Virus record (IMG/VR): IMGVR_UViG_3300042338_000209
Span: 1-50,569 of that record
DNA: 50,569 nt
Direction: 5' to 3' (one strand)
From: a virus
The position numbers and the translations under genes are program-made. Numbering within the stretch: position 1 is the stretch's first letter; each line of letters opens with the position of its first letter. A model generated the notes under the pieces. That model was given only the letters and a program-made list of their open reading frames with translations. It did not search any database and was not told the DNA's origin. Shown one piece after another: positions 8,261-18,188 of this stretch.

Positions 8261-11200
8261 TTATTTAATTTCCTCGTACTTGATTATCTTACCATCCTGC
8301 ATTACTGCTCTTAGTCCAAAGTCCTCTAGTTTAGGCTCTTCAAAAGAACGACCTAATAATTCACTTCCAGCCTTATCTTCTGCATACTGTTGAGCGTAGA
8401 CAGATCTAAATAAAGATTGAACTCTTGAGTCTGAATTATTTAAAGCGTCATTAACTTCCTCATCAGATAATAAACTACTCTTATTTGTCTCAATATCCTT
8501 TTTGAACAACTGGTCTAAAGCTGATGATTTTGGAATACCACCTTGCAATCCGTTCTCTAAATAAGTCATTATCTTAGCCTCATCCTGCATTAATTTCAAC
8601 TTCACTTTAGCGTCAGTAATTTTACCAGACTTAATTAAATCTTCAATCTCAGGCTTTCTTTGATTCATTAATTCAATCATCTTTGTAGTAGCCTGTTCAG
8701 ACAACTCTGCATTTCTTTCTTCAGTAAACTGAGAATCTGAAATAGAAACTTCTTTAACAGGAGTCATATTAACACTATCCCATATAGCTCTACCACCAAT
8801 ACTGGTAGCATCTTCCAACTGAACATCCATGTAATTTTTAAGCTCTTTAGTTCCAGGAATATAACCACCAAATTGAGTCATGGCTACAAGATTACCCATA
8901 TAAACCAAGCTTGATAATAATTGAGCCATCTCATACTCTTCTGGAGTTAAATCTCTACCATCGTTTAAATTCATTTGCTCTCCAAGCCTTGTTATCAAAG
9001 AGGTTACGCTAACATTCTGTTTTCCAGCCATAGCCTCTAATTCGTTAAAAACTAGGTTTGAAATCTCTTTGTATTGCGCCCCTACAAATGCTTCGGAAAT
9101 ATCCTTCTTAGATTTGATAGGTCTTATATACATTCTACCCATCATATCCTCCACATCCCTTTTAAGCTTAGGATCTTCAATAGCATTATATCCGTAACCA
9201 AGAGCGAAATTTAATAAAATCCGACCAACAGCATTTTGAGATGAGGACCAGAATGTTACAATTCCATCTACAACGCTTTTTATAACAAAATCCTTAACTC
9301 CCTCTGCTGAATTTAGTGCTTTTAATTGCTCTTTTGCTTTCTCTTTTTCATCATCATCACCAAGAAATGCTAATGTCATATTTTTAACAAGAGCAGCAAA
9401 TACTGAATAAGAAACTAAAGCTGCTGTAACACGCATTACTTTTCTAGTTCCTTTACCAAATTGACCATTAGCTATCTCCCTACTACCTATAATACCCTGT
9501 TGAAAGTCATTAAATAGATAACCATTAAAGAATCCTAAAAATATACCTGCTGCTGAGTCAGAATCAACAGGTTTCCCTAAAAATTTGTTAGCGTATGGAA
9601 TGTATATACCGGCTAAAACTTTTTGCCTTGATTGAGCTTTTAAAGCACCTCTTAGCACAGATTGAAGCTCTTTATCAGCCATAGCTCCAGCCTCTTTTAT
9701 AGCGTAAAAATACTTATCATCATTCAAGAATGAATCGTTCCATTTCTCACCTGTTAGTACTTCAAACTCATCCATAAATGAAGGAAACCAAATAGCACTG
9801 GAAAACAATCCATCTGTTAAACCATTTACAAATTCATTTAACTTTCTTAAATTATTCTCGGTCTTTAATATCTCACCTCCTTCTAAATGTACGTTTTGAG
9901 CTGATCTAAATCTAGTTTTTTCAAGTAGCGGACTACCAACTTTTTCCATTGCCTTTTGCGCTCTTGACTTATCCTTACCCATACCTGTTCTTATCAAGTT
10001 TATTGGGTTTTTAAAAGCGGCAATAGATAACTGAACTGTATTTGTTAATAATTCAGCTATAACCCTAGTTCCAATCAATAATTTAGATGATGTTGCTGAG
10101 CTGAACTTAGACATAGCTTTAGTTAAAGCATCCGAGTTCTTGTTAAGCTCAAAGTTCATTCTAGACTTCTCATTATTAATAATAACACCAAGAACTTTTG
10201 ATTCTCCTGTTGGGGTATCTTGATCTTCTCTGAATTGTCTAGCAATCTCATTAAGCTCTTTTAGTCTTTTAGTAAGAAAATAATCTTTAGAAACATCAGA
10301 AACATGATCCATCACAAGAGAATCCATGTTGAAATTAATAGCTTTAGAAGCTAATGGTACTTCTGAAATTCTTTCGTATGTAGAGCCAGCACGGGTACTT
10401 AATTTATTATTACCTGACGAAGGAACAGCATCACTCATTCCAGAACCTGCATCATATAAATAGCTATGAGGAATATACATATCATTCACCATCCCATTTA
10501 TATTTCTTAATGAATTAGCCGCAACTCCATAAGGAGCTGTTTCATTAAAAGTATCTCTAGCTGCTTGGTATGTTTTTAATACATTAGCGTCAAATATTGT
10601 AGAAGCATTTGGTGAATTAAAAGCCTCATATATCTTAGAGTAATCTAAATCTCCAAATGTAGCTTTAGCAGGATCAACACCATCTTTTAAGAAGCTTGGA
10701 TTAGATAAGAATGAATTGTATATCTCTTCAATAAGTTCAAGGTCTCCATTATCTTTATAAATCCTTCTTACATCTTCATTCTTTAACTGCTCTCCAATAT
10801 AATCTATTGCAGGCTTATTAGCTTTTGAACTATTAAAACCATGCTCTAAAAAATGAGCAAGCATACCTGCTGAATACCTATTTTTAAGAACGTCTTTCTT
10901 CTTAATCTTAGGCATCTTATCCATGTATGCGTTCATAAGTTTTGTTTGAAAACGCCTCATGGATGATATAGCTACGTCAGTTGGATTCAATATAAACTTA
11001 AATATTGAAGAATCTTTTGTTATACCTAAGATACCTTCGTAGTTTTGAACCTCGTTTAACTGAAGTATATTCTTTAAATTTTCAGCCCAATTACTAAATG
11101 AAAACTTCTCTTTTAACTTAGCTATAGAACCTTTCAACTTATTAACAATACCTTGACCTTTTACCTCAGCCTTTCTTAAAATAGCATTAGCTTGAGATTC

Positions 11201-12505
11201 CGCTAAGAATCCATCTAAAGCCACATCAGAAACTCTTTCAAGTGTTATCAAATCTTCTACTTGTAATTCTCTAAGGAATTCAGGGAAGTTATTAACAATC
11301 CTCTTTAGATTAGCTAAAACCTCCTTCTCAGTAGTAGTCATACCGGAATCATCTACATTATTTAGATTATCCTTAATTCTAGCTATTGATATATCCTTTA
11401 ACGCTTTTATCTCATTCTCATACTTCTGTTCATACTGCCTTTGATTTTTATTCATTTTGAACAAATCATCAGAGTATTTATTGTAATCCGCTTCACTAAT
11501 TAACTCATTAGAATAAAGGTCATTGAGTAGCTTTTGAGCCTGACTCATTTTATTCCTAAATTTTAGATACCCATCAAATGATTGTAATGCACTAACACTA
11601 AACAACGCATCTATATCCTTCAATATTTCAGCAAATTTAGAAGCTGCATCTCTATCAAGTTTAATTAGCTTAGCAAGTTCATTAGTAGCTTCAACAACTG
11701 CCTTAGCTTCTAAAACAGTATCAAATAGAGTCTTTCCGTTAGGCAATACCTTAAACATTGCCATAGGATTAGGTGTAGCCGTATTCAATTCTTGCAAAGC
11801 GTCTGAATAAGCCTCTAACTCCTCGTCAGTAAGCGTTTGGTTGCCATCAGCGTCAAATAAAGGTAAAGATGTAAATTCCCTAAGCTGATTAGTAAATCTA
11901 TTAACCTTGCGCTTCCTAGCCCCTTTCTTGTTCTTTTCAATATTCTCTAACGCAGCCTCAAATTTAGAATCTGAAACAACCTTGTTTATGAAAGCTTCAA
12001 AGTTATCTAAATGCTCTTGGGTTTTAATAGCTGTAATTTTATTCGATATAACCTTCAATACAGAAGGGGATACCTTTCTCTTTAAATCAGCATCTTGAAC
12101 GAACTTGTTAGCAACATCTCTTAATTGTAGTTTTATCTTACTAGAACTACTACCCTCCTTCTCTATCGTTTTCAATACGGATTTAAGGTTCTTATTGAGC
12201 ATCTTGATCTTATCTTCAAGATTCGCTATAACACCCTTAGCTGCTGTCTTTAATGTCTTTAATTGCTCTGTAAGAATAGCTTTTTGCAATAATGCTGATT
12301 GCGTCTTTTTAGTAGCAGATACCCTTGCTCTTTCTAAAGCTCTGCTAGATACTTTTTTAATAGGGAGTTCAACACCAATAGTCTTTGCTAATTCTTCAAT
12401 ACCACCAGCAGCTAAGTACGCCTTAGCTTCTTGTTCATTTTGGAACTCTAAAAACTTACCATCAGGTAAAGGTATTCTTATGGTGCAAACTCTCTTCTTA
12501 GCCAT
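8261..12505 (-). CDS. Giant ejection/internal virion protein (1414 aa)
   Basis: The protein starts MAKKRVCTIRIPLPDGKFLE. Long alpha-helical, Lys/Glu/Leu-rich coiled-coil-like stretches cover roughly residues 50-480. A middle region follows, and then a hydrophobic part at ~980-1060 (AAGIFLGFFNGYLF, AALVSYSVFAALVKNMTLAF) that could insert into a membrane. The C-terminus is again helical. Size, helix content and position after a gp14-like protein and two other large proteins resemble T7-type internal core/ejection proteins and the polyvalent (LPD-type) phage proteins that carry such conserved central segments. I see no lytic transglycosylase motif. The ATG shares its first base with the ferritin stop. 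Confidence 0.6.
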   Translation of the reverse strand: MAKKRVCTIRIPLPDGKFLEFQNEQEAKAYLAAGGIEELAKTIGVELPIKKVSSRALERARVSATKKTQSALLQKAILTEQLKTLKTAAKGVIANLEDKIKMLNKNLKSVLKTIEKEGSSSSKIKLQLRDVANKFVQDADLKRKVSPSVLKVISNKITAIKTQEHLDNFEAFINKVVSDSKFEAALENIEKNKKGARKRKVNRFTNQLREFTSLPLFDADGNQTLTDEELEAYSDALQELNTATPNPMAMFKVLPNGKTLFDTVLEAKAVVEATNELAKLIKLDRDAASKFAEILKDIDALFSVSALQSFDGYLKFRNKMSQAQKLLNDLYSNELISEADYNKYSDDLFKMNKNQRQYEQKYENEIKALKDISIARIKDNLNNVDDSGMTTTEKEVLANLKRIVNNFPEFLRELQVEDLITLERVSDVALDGFLAESQANAILRKAEVKGQGIVNKLKGSIAKLKEKFSFSNWAENLKNILQLNEVQNYEGILGITKDSSIFKFILNPTDVAISSMRRFQTKLMNAYMDKMPKIKKKDVLKNRYSAGMLAHFLEHGFNSSKANKPAIDYIGEQLKNEDVRRIYKDNGDLELIEEIYNSFLSNPSFLKDGVDPAKATFGDLDYSKIYEAFNSPNASTIFDANVLKTYQAARDTFNETAPYGVAANSLRNINGMVNDMYIPHSYLYDAGSGMSDAVPSSGNNKLSTRAGSTYERISEVPLASKAINFNMDSLVMDHVSDVSKDYFLTKRLKELNEIARQFREDQDTPTGESKVLGVIINNEKSRMNFELNKNSDALTKAMSKFSSATSSKLLIGTRVIAELLTNTVQLSIAAFKNPINLIRTGMGKDKSRAQKAMEKVGSPLLEKTRFRSAQNVHLEGGEILKTENNLRKLNEFVNGLTDGLFSSAIWFPSFMDEFEVLTGEKWNDSFLNDDKYFYAIKEAGAMADKELQSVLRGALKAQSRQKVLAGIYIPYANKFLGKPVDSDSAAGIFLGFFNGYLFNDFQQGIIGSREIANGQFGKGTRKVMRVTAALVSYSVFAALVKNMTLAFLGDDDEKEKAKEQLKALNSAEGVKDFVIKSVVDGIVTFWSSSQNAVGRILLNFALGYGYNAIEDPKLKRDVEDMMGRMYIRPIKSKKDISEAFVGAQYKEISNLVFNELEAMAGKQNVSVTSLITRLGEQMNLNDGRDLTPEEYEMAQLLSSLVYMGNLVAMTQFGGYIPGTKELKNYMDVQLEDATSIGGRAIWDSVNMTPVKEVSISDSQFTEERNAELSEQATTKMIELMNQRKPEIEDLIKSGKITDAKVKLKLMQDEAKIMTYLENGLQGGIPKSSALDQLFKKDIETNKSSLLSDEEVNDALNNSDSRVQSLFRSVYAQQYAEDKAGSELLGRSFEEPKLEDFGLRAVMQDGKIIKYEEIK

Positions 12506-12987
12506 TATTGTTTCATTTCTTGGTCAAAGATAATCAATCCGCAAGTATCGTCTTTTACTATTTCTAAACGAGCAATCAAATCTCCATATTCACCAACAGC
12601 CTTACGTTGAATTTCAATAAATTCTAAGATAGCTTGTTGAACAACAGGATCTCCCATTGAGTATATTCCAGTATAGAACATAAGAAGCTTCTTCTCTGTT
12701 TCAAAAGCCTGCTTTAACATCTCCATCAAAGACTCAGGAGCCTCGTTAATCTCAGGAGTAGATGGCATCATAGCCTCAACACCAACGTCATTAAGGAAGT
12801 CTACAAGCTTTTGGAAATGAGTAAGTTCATCATTGCTCTCATGTAAAAAGAAAGATTGAGTACCAAAGTAACCCAAGAATTGACATTTAGTAGCAAACTG
12901 TCTGTAAAGATGGCTTGCATACATCTCCTTTTCCAATGCTTGAAGCAACTGCCCAGCAGCATCCGCTGATATAATTTCTGCTTTCAT
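12505..12987 (-). CDS. Ferritin (bacterial non-haem type, 160 aa)
   Basis: This is a four-helix ferritin that would oxidise Fe(II) and store iron. It aligns along its whole length with E. coli FtnA as I recall it. Helix A has EKEMYASHLYRQF (E21 = FtnA E17). Helix B has HESNDELTHFQKL (E54 = E50, H57 = H53). Helix C has FETEKKLLMFY (E98 = E94). Helix D has FIEIQRKAVGEY (Q127 = Q127). The C-terminal GLIIFDQEM matches GLYFIDKEL. FtnA E130 is replaced by Ala, so site B of the diiron centre lacks one ligand. The gene sits between two giant ejection proteins, 5 bp after one and overlapping the next by 1 bp, so it is expressed with virion proteins. Confidence 0.85.
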   Translation of the reverse strand: MKAEIISADAAGQLLQALEKEMYASHLYRQFATKCQFLGYFGTQSFFLHESNDELTHFQKLVDFLNDVGVEAMMPSTPEINEAPESLMEMLKQAFETEKKLLMFYTGIYSMGDPVVQQAILEFIEIQRKAVGEYGDLIARLEIVKDDTCGLIIFDQEMKQ

Positions 12988-12992
12988 ATTTT

Positions 12993-15900
12993 TTATTTTC
13001 TAATAATTTCTATTGTACAAGTCTTGATTGCTCCTAGCTTATCTAGAATATTGTCAAAGTTACTATCTATATCGACAACTCTTTCACCTAAAGCACCATA
13101 TTTTTCAATAAATTCTCTTTTAGCATCTAACTTATCAATACCAGGTTTACTCATAATATCCTCGTATTCTTTGATAGCTGATTGAGTTTCTTCCTCTGTA
13201 AACTCTGATGTTTCTGCTACCTCCTGCTCAACCTCTTGAGCCTGTACTGTTTCAGTGGGAGTTTCCTTTACCTCTTCAACATTAGATTCTTTTTTCGTCT
13301 TTGCTTCATAATCTTGCAATACGGTTACTTCACCAAAATTAAAGCCACCGGAAGATGATGATAAGTTTTTAAATGAATCAATGGATTTTTCACCAACCTT
13401 TTTACCAACTTCCTTTATTTCAAGATTAACTTGTAATTCCTGTCTAACATAATCAGTACCGGTATCAAGGACTTCAACATCCATAGCGTAAAACTGACCG
13501 TATAATTTTCTCAAACCAGATAGGACTTTAAATACATATACAGCATCACCAATCCTCCTAGAATAAACATCTCCAACTTTTAAATCTTGACCACGCTTTT
13601 TAACCGTTTTAAAATCCTTAGCTTTTATATTCTGACCTCTATTTTCTTTAGCGTTTTTATTATACTCTCTTACTTTAGCTTCTTGTTTGGCTCTTTTCTC
13701 TTCATTTGATTCAACCTCAGTAGTTTTTTCTTCTTTAACCTCTTGAGCTTGAGGGGTAACTTGTTCTGTAACCTGTTCAGTAGGAGTTGCCTTTTGTTGC
13801 TCTACAAAAGCTTTAAACGCATCAATATTCTCTTTAGTAGCTAATGGAATAACCTGATCAGAATTTGTTGTTACGAACTCCCTATAGTTCATATCAGCCC
13901 CAATAGAAGGAGATAAGTCATCTGTGATTACAATGTCATTACCAGAGCCTTTTACTGCCTCTGTATCAACATCTTGAACCTCATCAAAAGTAGCCTTCTT
14001 AGGATTATTGCCAAATATTATAGCAGGGAATGTATTCTCTTGCTTGTAAGTATCCTCAGCGTTCTTACGAGTGTTAGTGTAGTATTGCTTTTCACGAGGA
14101 GTTAATTCAGGCTTACTTGTATTATGCCAAGCTATTCGACTGAATACACCTTCTGGAACTAACGTCTTTAAGAAAGCCTTAAATTGTTCTTTAGTTCCGA
14201 TACTCTTAATCTCATCGTTGAAGTCGTATATCTCCGTTACAGCCTCTTCCTCATCCTTCTTATTCTGTTCTTCAACTTTAGCTTTTTGCTCTGGAGTAAC
14301 ATCCTCTGCGAATGGTTCTTTGTTTAAGGTTACACCCTCTTGGCGTACTTCCTGCTTACCTTCTAAAGCGGCTAGTTCTGCATCATAATTAGCGTTAATT
14401 TTATCTGATTCTGGACTTGTAGTAATAACATCTCCAGAACTGATAATTCCACCATTTGGCAGTTTAGATAATTCTTCCTGTCTTCTTCTTTCTATATCAG
14501 CTTTCTTAGCTTCTATACTCTCTTGGCCGACTTCTTGTTTTTTTGGAGATTTTACTAATACAGGTAAATCTATTTTAACAGTTCCTGTAAGCCATCTTAT
14601 ATTACTTTCATCTAAACCAAATTTCTCTAAATATGGAAGTAAAACTTTTTTTACCTTCTCAAAATCTTCTTTATTAGTAACTCTAATATTATCAAAATCT
14701 CCTTTATTAACCGGTACTCCTAATTCATTTACAATAGCATCACCATTAATAGCAACTAAATTAGTCTTTAATTTTCCATTCTCATCATATTGTAATTCAT
14801 AACCTCTATCTAATTGTTGATTCCAAACTCTTAAACCATCTGTAGAAATGCTTGTTTTTTCCATATACTCATGACCTTCAGGAAGCATATCCTGAGCATT
14901 TGAAATCATTGTCTTAAAATTCTCTTTATTTCTAGATTGATTTTCAAATTTAGAACTCCACTTATTAGTGGGTTTGCCATTTTCATAAATTCTATAAAAC
15001 CCAACGAAATCATTATCACTAGTCCCTGTAACAATTACATCTAATGACCCGGTTTCAGGATGAGAATATTGCACAAACTCAATTCCATTAATTTTTTGTC
15101 TATTAGTAGGAACTGCTGCTTTATCACTACCTCCTAATTCACTAGAAAAATCACCAACGCCATCAAATAAATCTGTTCTTTCTATTTGAGATTGAGTCTC
15201 TATTCTTATCTGTTCAATTAATTCAGGGTTATTTTCTAATTTAGGTTTTACACTCTCTTGGCCGATTTTTTGACCTTCTTGGGTAGTGGCTTGCCCTTGG
15301 ACGATTTGTCCCATTCCTTGAGGTTTACCCCCTGTTTCTGTAGTTGCTCCTTGTTGGCGTGGAAGAACTTCCTCTGTGCTTGGCTCTTGTACGGCATCTG
15401 TTTCTTTTTTAGTTTCTAAATCTTTTGCGTGAATTGCATTTACAGGAGTTTGATCCACAACAGGCTTATTCTTGTTATGAATCTCCATCTCTATCTCATC
15501 CTTAATCTTAGCCTCCTGAGCTTTCTTAATCTCTTTATTAAGTAGTTCTAATTTTACAGCGTCTGTTTCTGATAATACTGATATATCTTCAGTCTTAGGA
15601 TCTGTGATATTATACGCTGAATATATCTCATTTCTCAACCCATCTAACTCATTAACTCTCTTAGTGTTATTGTCAATACCTTGCTTAATTTCAGCCTCTT
15701 TAGCAATCCATTCTTCCTCCTCCTTAGATTTAGGTCTTGAAGCCTCATCTAATTCAATCTCGTTTATAGCTTCAGCATCTGCATTGTTAATATCTTCTGT
15801 AGCTTGTCTTATAGCCTCCGTTGCAATAGCTTGTTGCTCTGGAGGTAGTTGGTCAAATGATTTTTTAGACTGTGCTGAGAATACCTCCCCAACATAGTTA

Positions 15901-18185
15901 CCTAAACCAAATCCAAGACCCATTACGTATGAAGCAACAACAAATTGAGTAGCTGCATCAGCATCAGGGAATCTTTTAGAGAACTCCTTCTGAAACGCTT
16001 CAAAACTATCGCTTTGCTTATATATGCTAGTCAACTCCTCACCCATTTCTTGAGCTGTTTCACCAGTTGGTCTAGCTATCAAAACAGCCCCAACCTTTTG
16101 TATTTGCTTAATAGCCTCTGGAGCCTTATTCCCAAAAGTACCTTGAAGCATATAAACGTAGTCGTCTACTCCATTCTCTTTTGTTACACCTGATAGGAAA
16201 TTTCTAACATCATCTGTTTGCGCTCCCAAAGCCTCTAATGCAGCAGCTTCTTCTCTCGTGTAAGCTTTCCCTGCTACAGCTTCAACAACCTCATCAGATT
16301 TACCAAATAATAACTTACCAGTCTTACTCAACAACTTATTAACAGGGGCAGCCATTACTGCACCACCTATACCTGTCAAAAATGTAAGCTCATCACTTTC
16401 TCCATCATAGATTAACTGATTAGCCATCTCAAAGTTGTAACCCTCATCTAATGAATTAAAAATTCCATTAGTTATCTTTTGACCAGTACTACTTAATTTA
16501 GAATATCTTTTTAATCCATATTCAGCAAGCTTCATTAATCTAGGAGTTGATTTAACAATACCTTCCCCCACTTTTAATACCCCTGATCCAATAGGTGCGG
16601 TAACAGCTATATTAGCACCAAAAGCTAAAGTATTACCAAACATATCACCCCACCACTCACCACTATAAGGATCAGCAGGAGCAGAAGTTATTTCGATATA
16701 TGATTTATCTTTATCACTAAATTCAATACCTGCGTTTTTAGCAATGGTTTGTAAATTCTCAGAATGTATTTGAGGAGAATCAGAAAAGTCTATACCCCCA
16801 TCTAAAAACTCTCTTGAAAATGCCTCTCCAGTAGCCTCAAAGAATCCTGGTCTATCTTCTGCATTTTGATATCTTCTTAATGATGTTAGATAATATAAGT
16901 CCTTCAACTCTGACTTTAACTTAGAGTAAGAATCTTTAATATTACCTCTCATTTCTCGAGGTAAAGAATCAGCCTCTTTATCAGCATTGTAAAACAAGTC
17001 GTATGCTGTAAGTCTTGAGTTTAAATAGTTAGTTAGCTTATCTTGAGCTGTAGCACCAGGAATATTATCATACTCCATCTTGCTAACACTATCCTTTAAT
17101 TTATTAGGATTTTTGGCTAACTCTATCAAATTCATCTTTCTAACCAACTCATTCTTTTCAGCAAGTAAAGAATCCTCACGAAGAGCAGCCTCTCCAGTTC
17201 TCAATAGATTATCAATCTCTGCAATCCTGTTCTTGAATCTTTGATTGTTTTGCTCCCTTGCAGAATCTAATTCCTTCTGCTTTTTGTTGATTATAGATAG
17301 ATACTCATTAGTTTTTGTTTGAAGAAGATTTGCAGCATTAGGATCAGTCTTAGCTTTTTCAGATAAAGAAGCTAACTCTGTTCTCATCTTTCTATCTATA
17401 TTATCTATCTCACTAGATAATCTATATTCATTCTCAAACTCCTCATCTATAAATTCACCAGCATAAGCATCTCTTAGATTCTTACCATACTCAACATCAC
17501 CTTTCTCTGACTTCTTAGCGTTCTCCAAGAACATTGCAAAGTAATCTTTAGTTGAGTTTTCAGGATCTGAATACAACTTACCAATGTCTTGATAATTAAT
17601 AAATTCAGCAGGCTTTTGACTTTCTTTCTCAATAACCTTTTGTAGCTCCATTTCTTCAATGGTCATTGGAGCTACTGGCTTAAAAGGTTGAGTAGATTCA
17701 GAAGCGTAGGATTGATTTATCTCCTTCTTTAAATCAGAAGCTAATTGTTGGTCAGCCTCTTCTCCTCTAACAATAGTTCTTTTAGGCTGTTGTTGTTGAG
17801 GCTTTTTCTCAGCCTTCTTTTGAGCAGGAACAACACCTTCAGTACCGGGTACTTTTAGCAAACCATAAACCTCACCAAACTTAGGAGCTTGGTCTAAATA
17901 ATCTATAGAACCAGCGAATGGTTTATTTGAAGATGGGGCAGGCTTTGAGCCACTTGTAGGTTGGGTTTTCTGAGAGCCAACTTGCGAAGAGTCTTTTTTT
18001 TTTACACCTACTAAATCAGTGAAATCGTTAATATTTCCACTATATCCATCTTTAGAAAATAATTGATGGGAGTATTTTAACGCTTCACTATCTGATGATA
18101 TTAATTGCTTGTATTGCTCGTAATCACCACTATATCCATCTTTTTTAAATAATTCAAAAGAATGTTTTAATGCTTCTTCGTTCAT
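12993..18185 (-). CDS. Giant modular ejection protein (1730 aa)
   Basis: This is the largest gene of the window. The N-terminus has two tandem copies of a ~30-residue motif, E-A-L-K-x-S-x-x-LF-x-KDGYSG (residues ~4-60). A Pro/Lys/Gln-rich linker follows, then helical coiled-coil-like sequence (~150-480) and glycine-rich hydrophobic segments at ~515-540 (LAFGANIAVTAPIGSGVL) and ~745-768 (FVVASYVMGLGFGLGNYVG). The C-terminal half consists of Glu/Gln-rich linkers alternating with small domains. One such domain is encoded by 14.53-15.25 kb and flanked by a 14-bp direct repeat. The likely role, by analogy with T7 gp15/gp16, is a virion-internal protein ejected with DNA. No catalytic motif was found. 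Confidence 0.62.
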   Translation of the reverse strand: MNEEALKHSFELFKKDGYSGDYEQYKQLISSDSEALKYSHQLFSKDGYSGNINDFTDLVGVKKKDSSQVGSQKTQPTSGSKPAPSSNKPFAGSIDYLDQAPKFGEVYGLLKVPGTEGVVPAQKKAEKKPQQQQPKRTIVRGEEADQQLASDLKKEINQSYASESTQPFKPVAPMTIEEMELQKVIEKESQKPAEFINYQDIGKLYSDPENSTKDYFAMFLENAKKSEKGDVEYGKNLRDAYAGEFIDEEFENEYRLSSEIDNIDRKMRTELASLSEKAKTDPNAANLLQTKTNEYLSIINKKQKELDSAREQNNQRFKNRIAEIDNLLRTGEAALREDSLLAEKNELVRKMNLIELAKNPNKLKDSVSKMEYDNIPGATAQDKLTNYLNSRLTAYDLFYNADKEADSLPREMRGNIKDSYSKLKSELKDLYYLTSLRRYQNAEDRPGFFEATGEAFSREFLDGGIDFSDSPQIHSENLQTIAKNAGIEFSDKDKSYIEITSAPADPYSGEWWGDMFGNTLAFGANIAVTAPIGSGVLKVGEGIVKSTPRLMKLAEYGLKRYSKLSSTGQKITNGIFNSLDEGYNFEMANQLIYDGESDELTFLTGIGGAVMAAPVNKLLSKTGKLLFGKSDEVVEAVAGKAYTREEAAALEALGAQTDDVRNFLSGVTKENGVDDYVYMLQGTFGNKAPEAIKQIQKVGAVLIARPTGETAQEMGEELTSIYKQSDSFEAFQKEFSKRFPDADAATQFVVASYVMGLGFGLGNYVGEVFSAQSKKSFDQLPPEQQAIATEAIRQATEDINNADAEAINEIELDEASRPKSKEEEEWIAKEAEIKQGIDNNTKRVNELDGLRNEIYSAYNITDPKTEDISVLSETDAVKLELLNKEIKKAQEAKIKDEIEMEIHNKNKPVVDQTPVNAIHAKDLETKKETDAVQEPSTEEVLPRQQGATTETGGKPQGMGQIVQGQATTQEGQKIGQESVKPKLENNPELIEQIRIETQSQIERTDLFDGVGDFSSELGGSDKAAVPTNRQKINGIEFVQYSHPETGSLDVIVTGTSDNDFVGFYRIYENGKPTNKWSSKFENQSRNKENFKTMISNAQDMLPEGHEYMEKTSISTDGLRVWNQQLDRGYELQYDENGKLKTNLVAINGDAIVNELGVPVNKGDFDNIRVTNKEDFEKVKKVLLPYLEKFGLDESNIRWLTGTVKIDLPVLVKSPKKQEVGQESIEAKKADIERRRQEELSKLPNGGIISSGDVITTSPESDKINANYDAELAALEGKQEVRQEGVTLNKEPFAEDVTPEQKAKVEEQNKKDEEEAVTEIYDFNDEIKSIGTKEQFKAFLKTLVPEGVFSRIAWHNTSKPELTPREKQYYTNTRKNAEDTYKQENTFPAIIFGNNPKKATFDEVQDVDTEAVKGSGNDIVITDDLSPSIGADMNYREFVTTNSDQVIPLATKENIDAFKAFVEQQKATPTEQVTEQVTPQAQEVKEEKTTEVESNEEKRAKQEAKVREYNKNAKENRGQNIKAKDFKTVKKRGQDLKVGDVYSRRIGDAVYVFKVLSGLRKLYGQFYAMDVEVLDTGTDYVRQELQVNLEIKEVGKKVGEKSIDSFKNLSSSSGGFNFGEVTVLQDYEAKTKKESNVEEVKETPTETVQAQEVEQEVAETSEFTEEETQSAIKEYEDIMSKPGIDKLDAKREFIEKYGALGERVVDIDSNFDNILDKLGAIKTCTIEIIRK
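14517..14530. repeat. 14-bp direct repeat, copy 1 (domain boundary)
   Basis: The sequence ACTCTCTTGGCCGA occurs here and again at 15252-15265, exactly 735 bp (245 codons) away, in the same reading frame of the 1730-aa gene. It encodes GQES in the linker on each side of an AT-rich domain. Confidence 0.8.
15252..15265. repeat. 14-bp direct repeat, copy 2 (domain boundary)
   Basis: Exact copy of the repeat at 14517-14530. It encodes the linker motif GQES (protein context QKIGQESVKPK, versus KQEVGQESIEAK at the other copy). Confidence 0.8.
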
Positions 18186-18188
18186 ATC

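Noticed and set aside
12105-12533. 142-aa plus-strand frame
   Set aside because: Antisense shadow of the 1414-aa coiled-coil gene; Leu/Ser-rich sequence reflects complementary Lys/Glu codons.
8261-18185. Giant proteins as crAss-like virion RNA polymerase
   Set aside because: No catalytic DxDxD-type motif or other polymerase signature was found; composition is helical with linkers and hydrophobic segments, as in ejection proteins.
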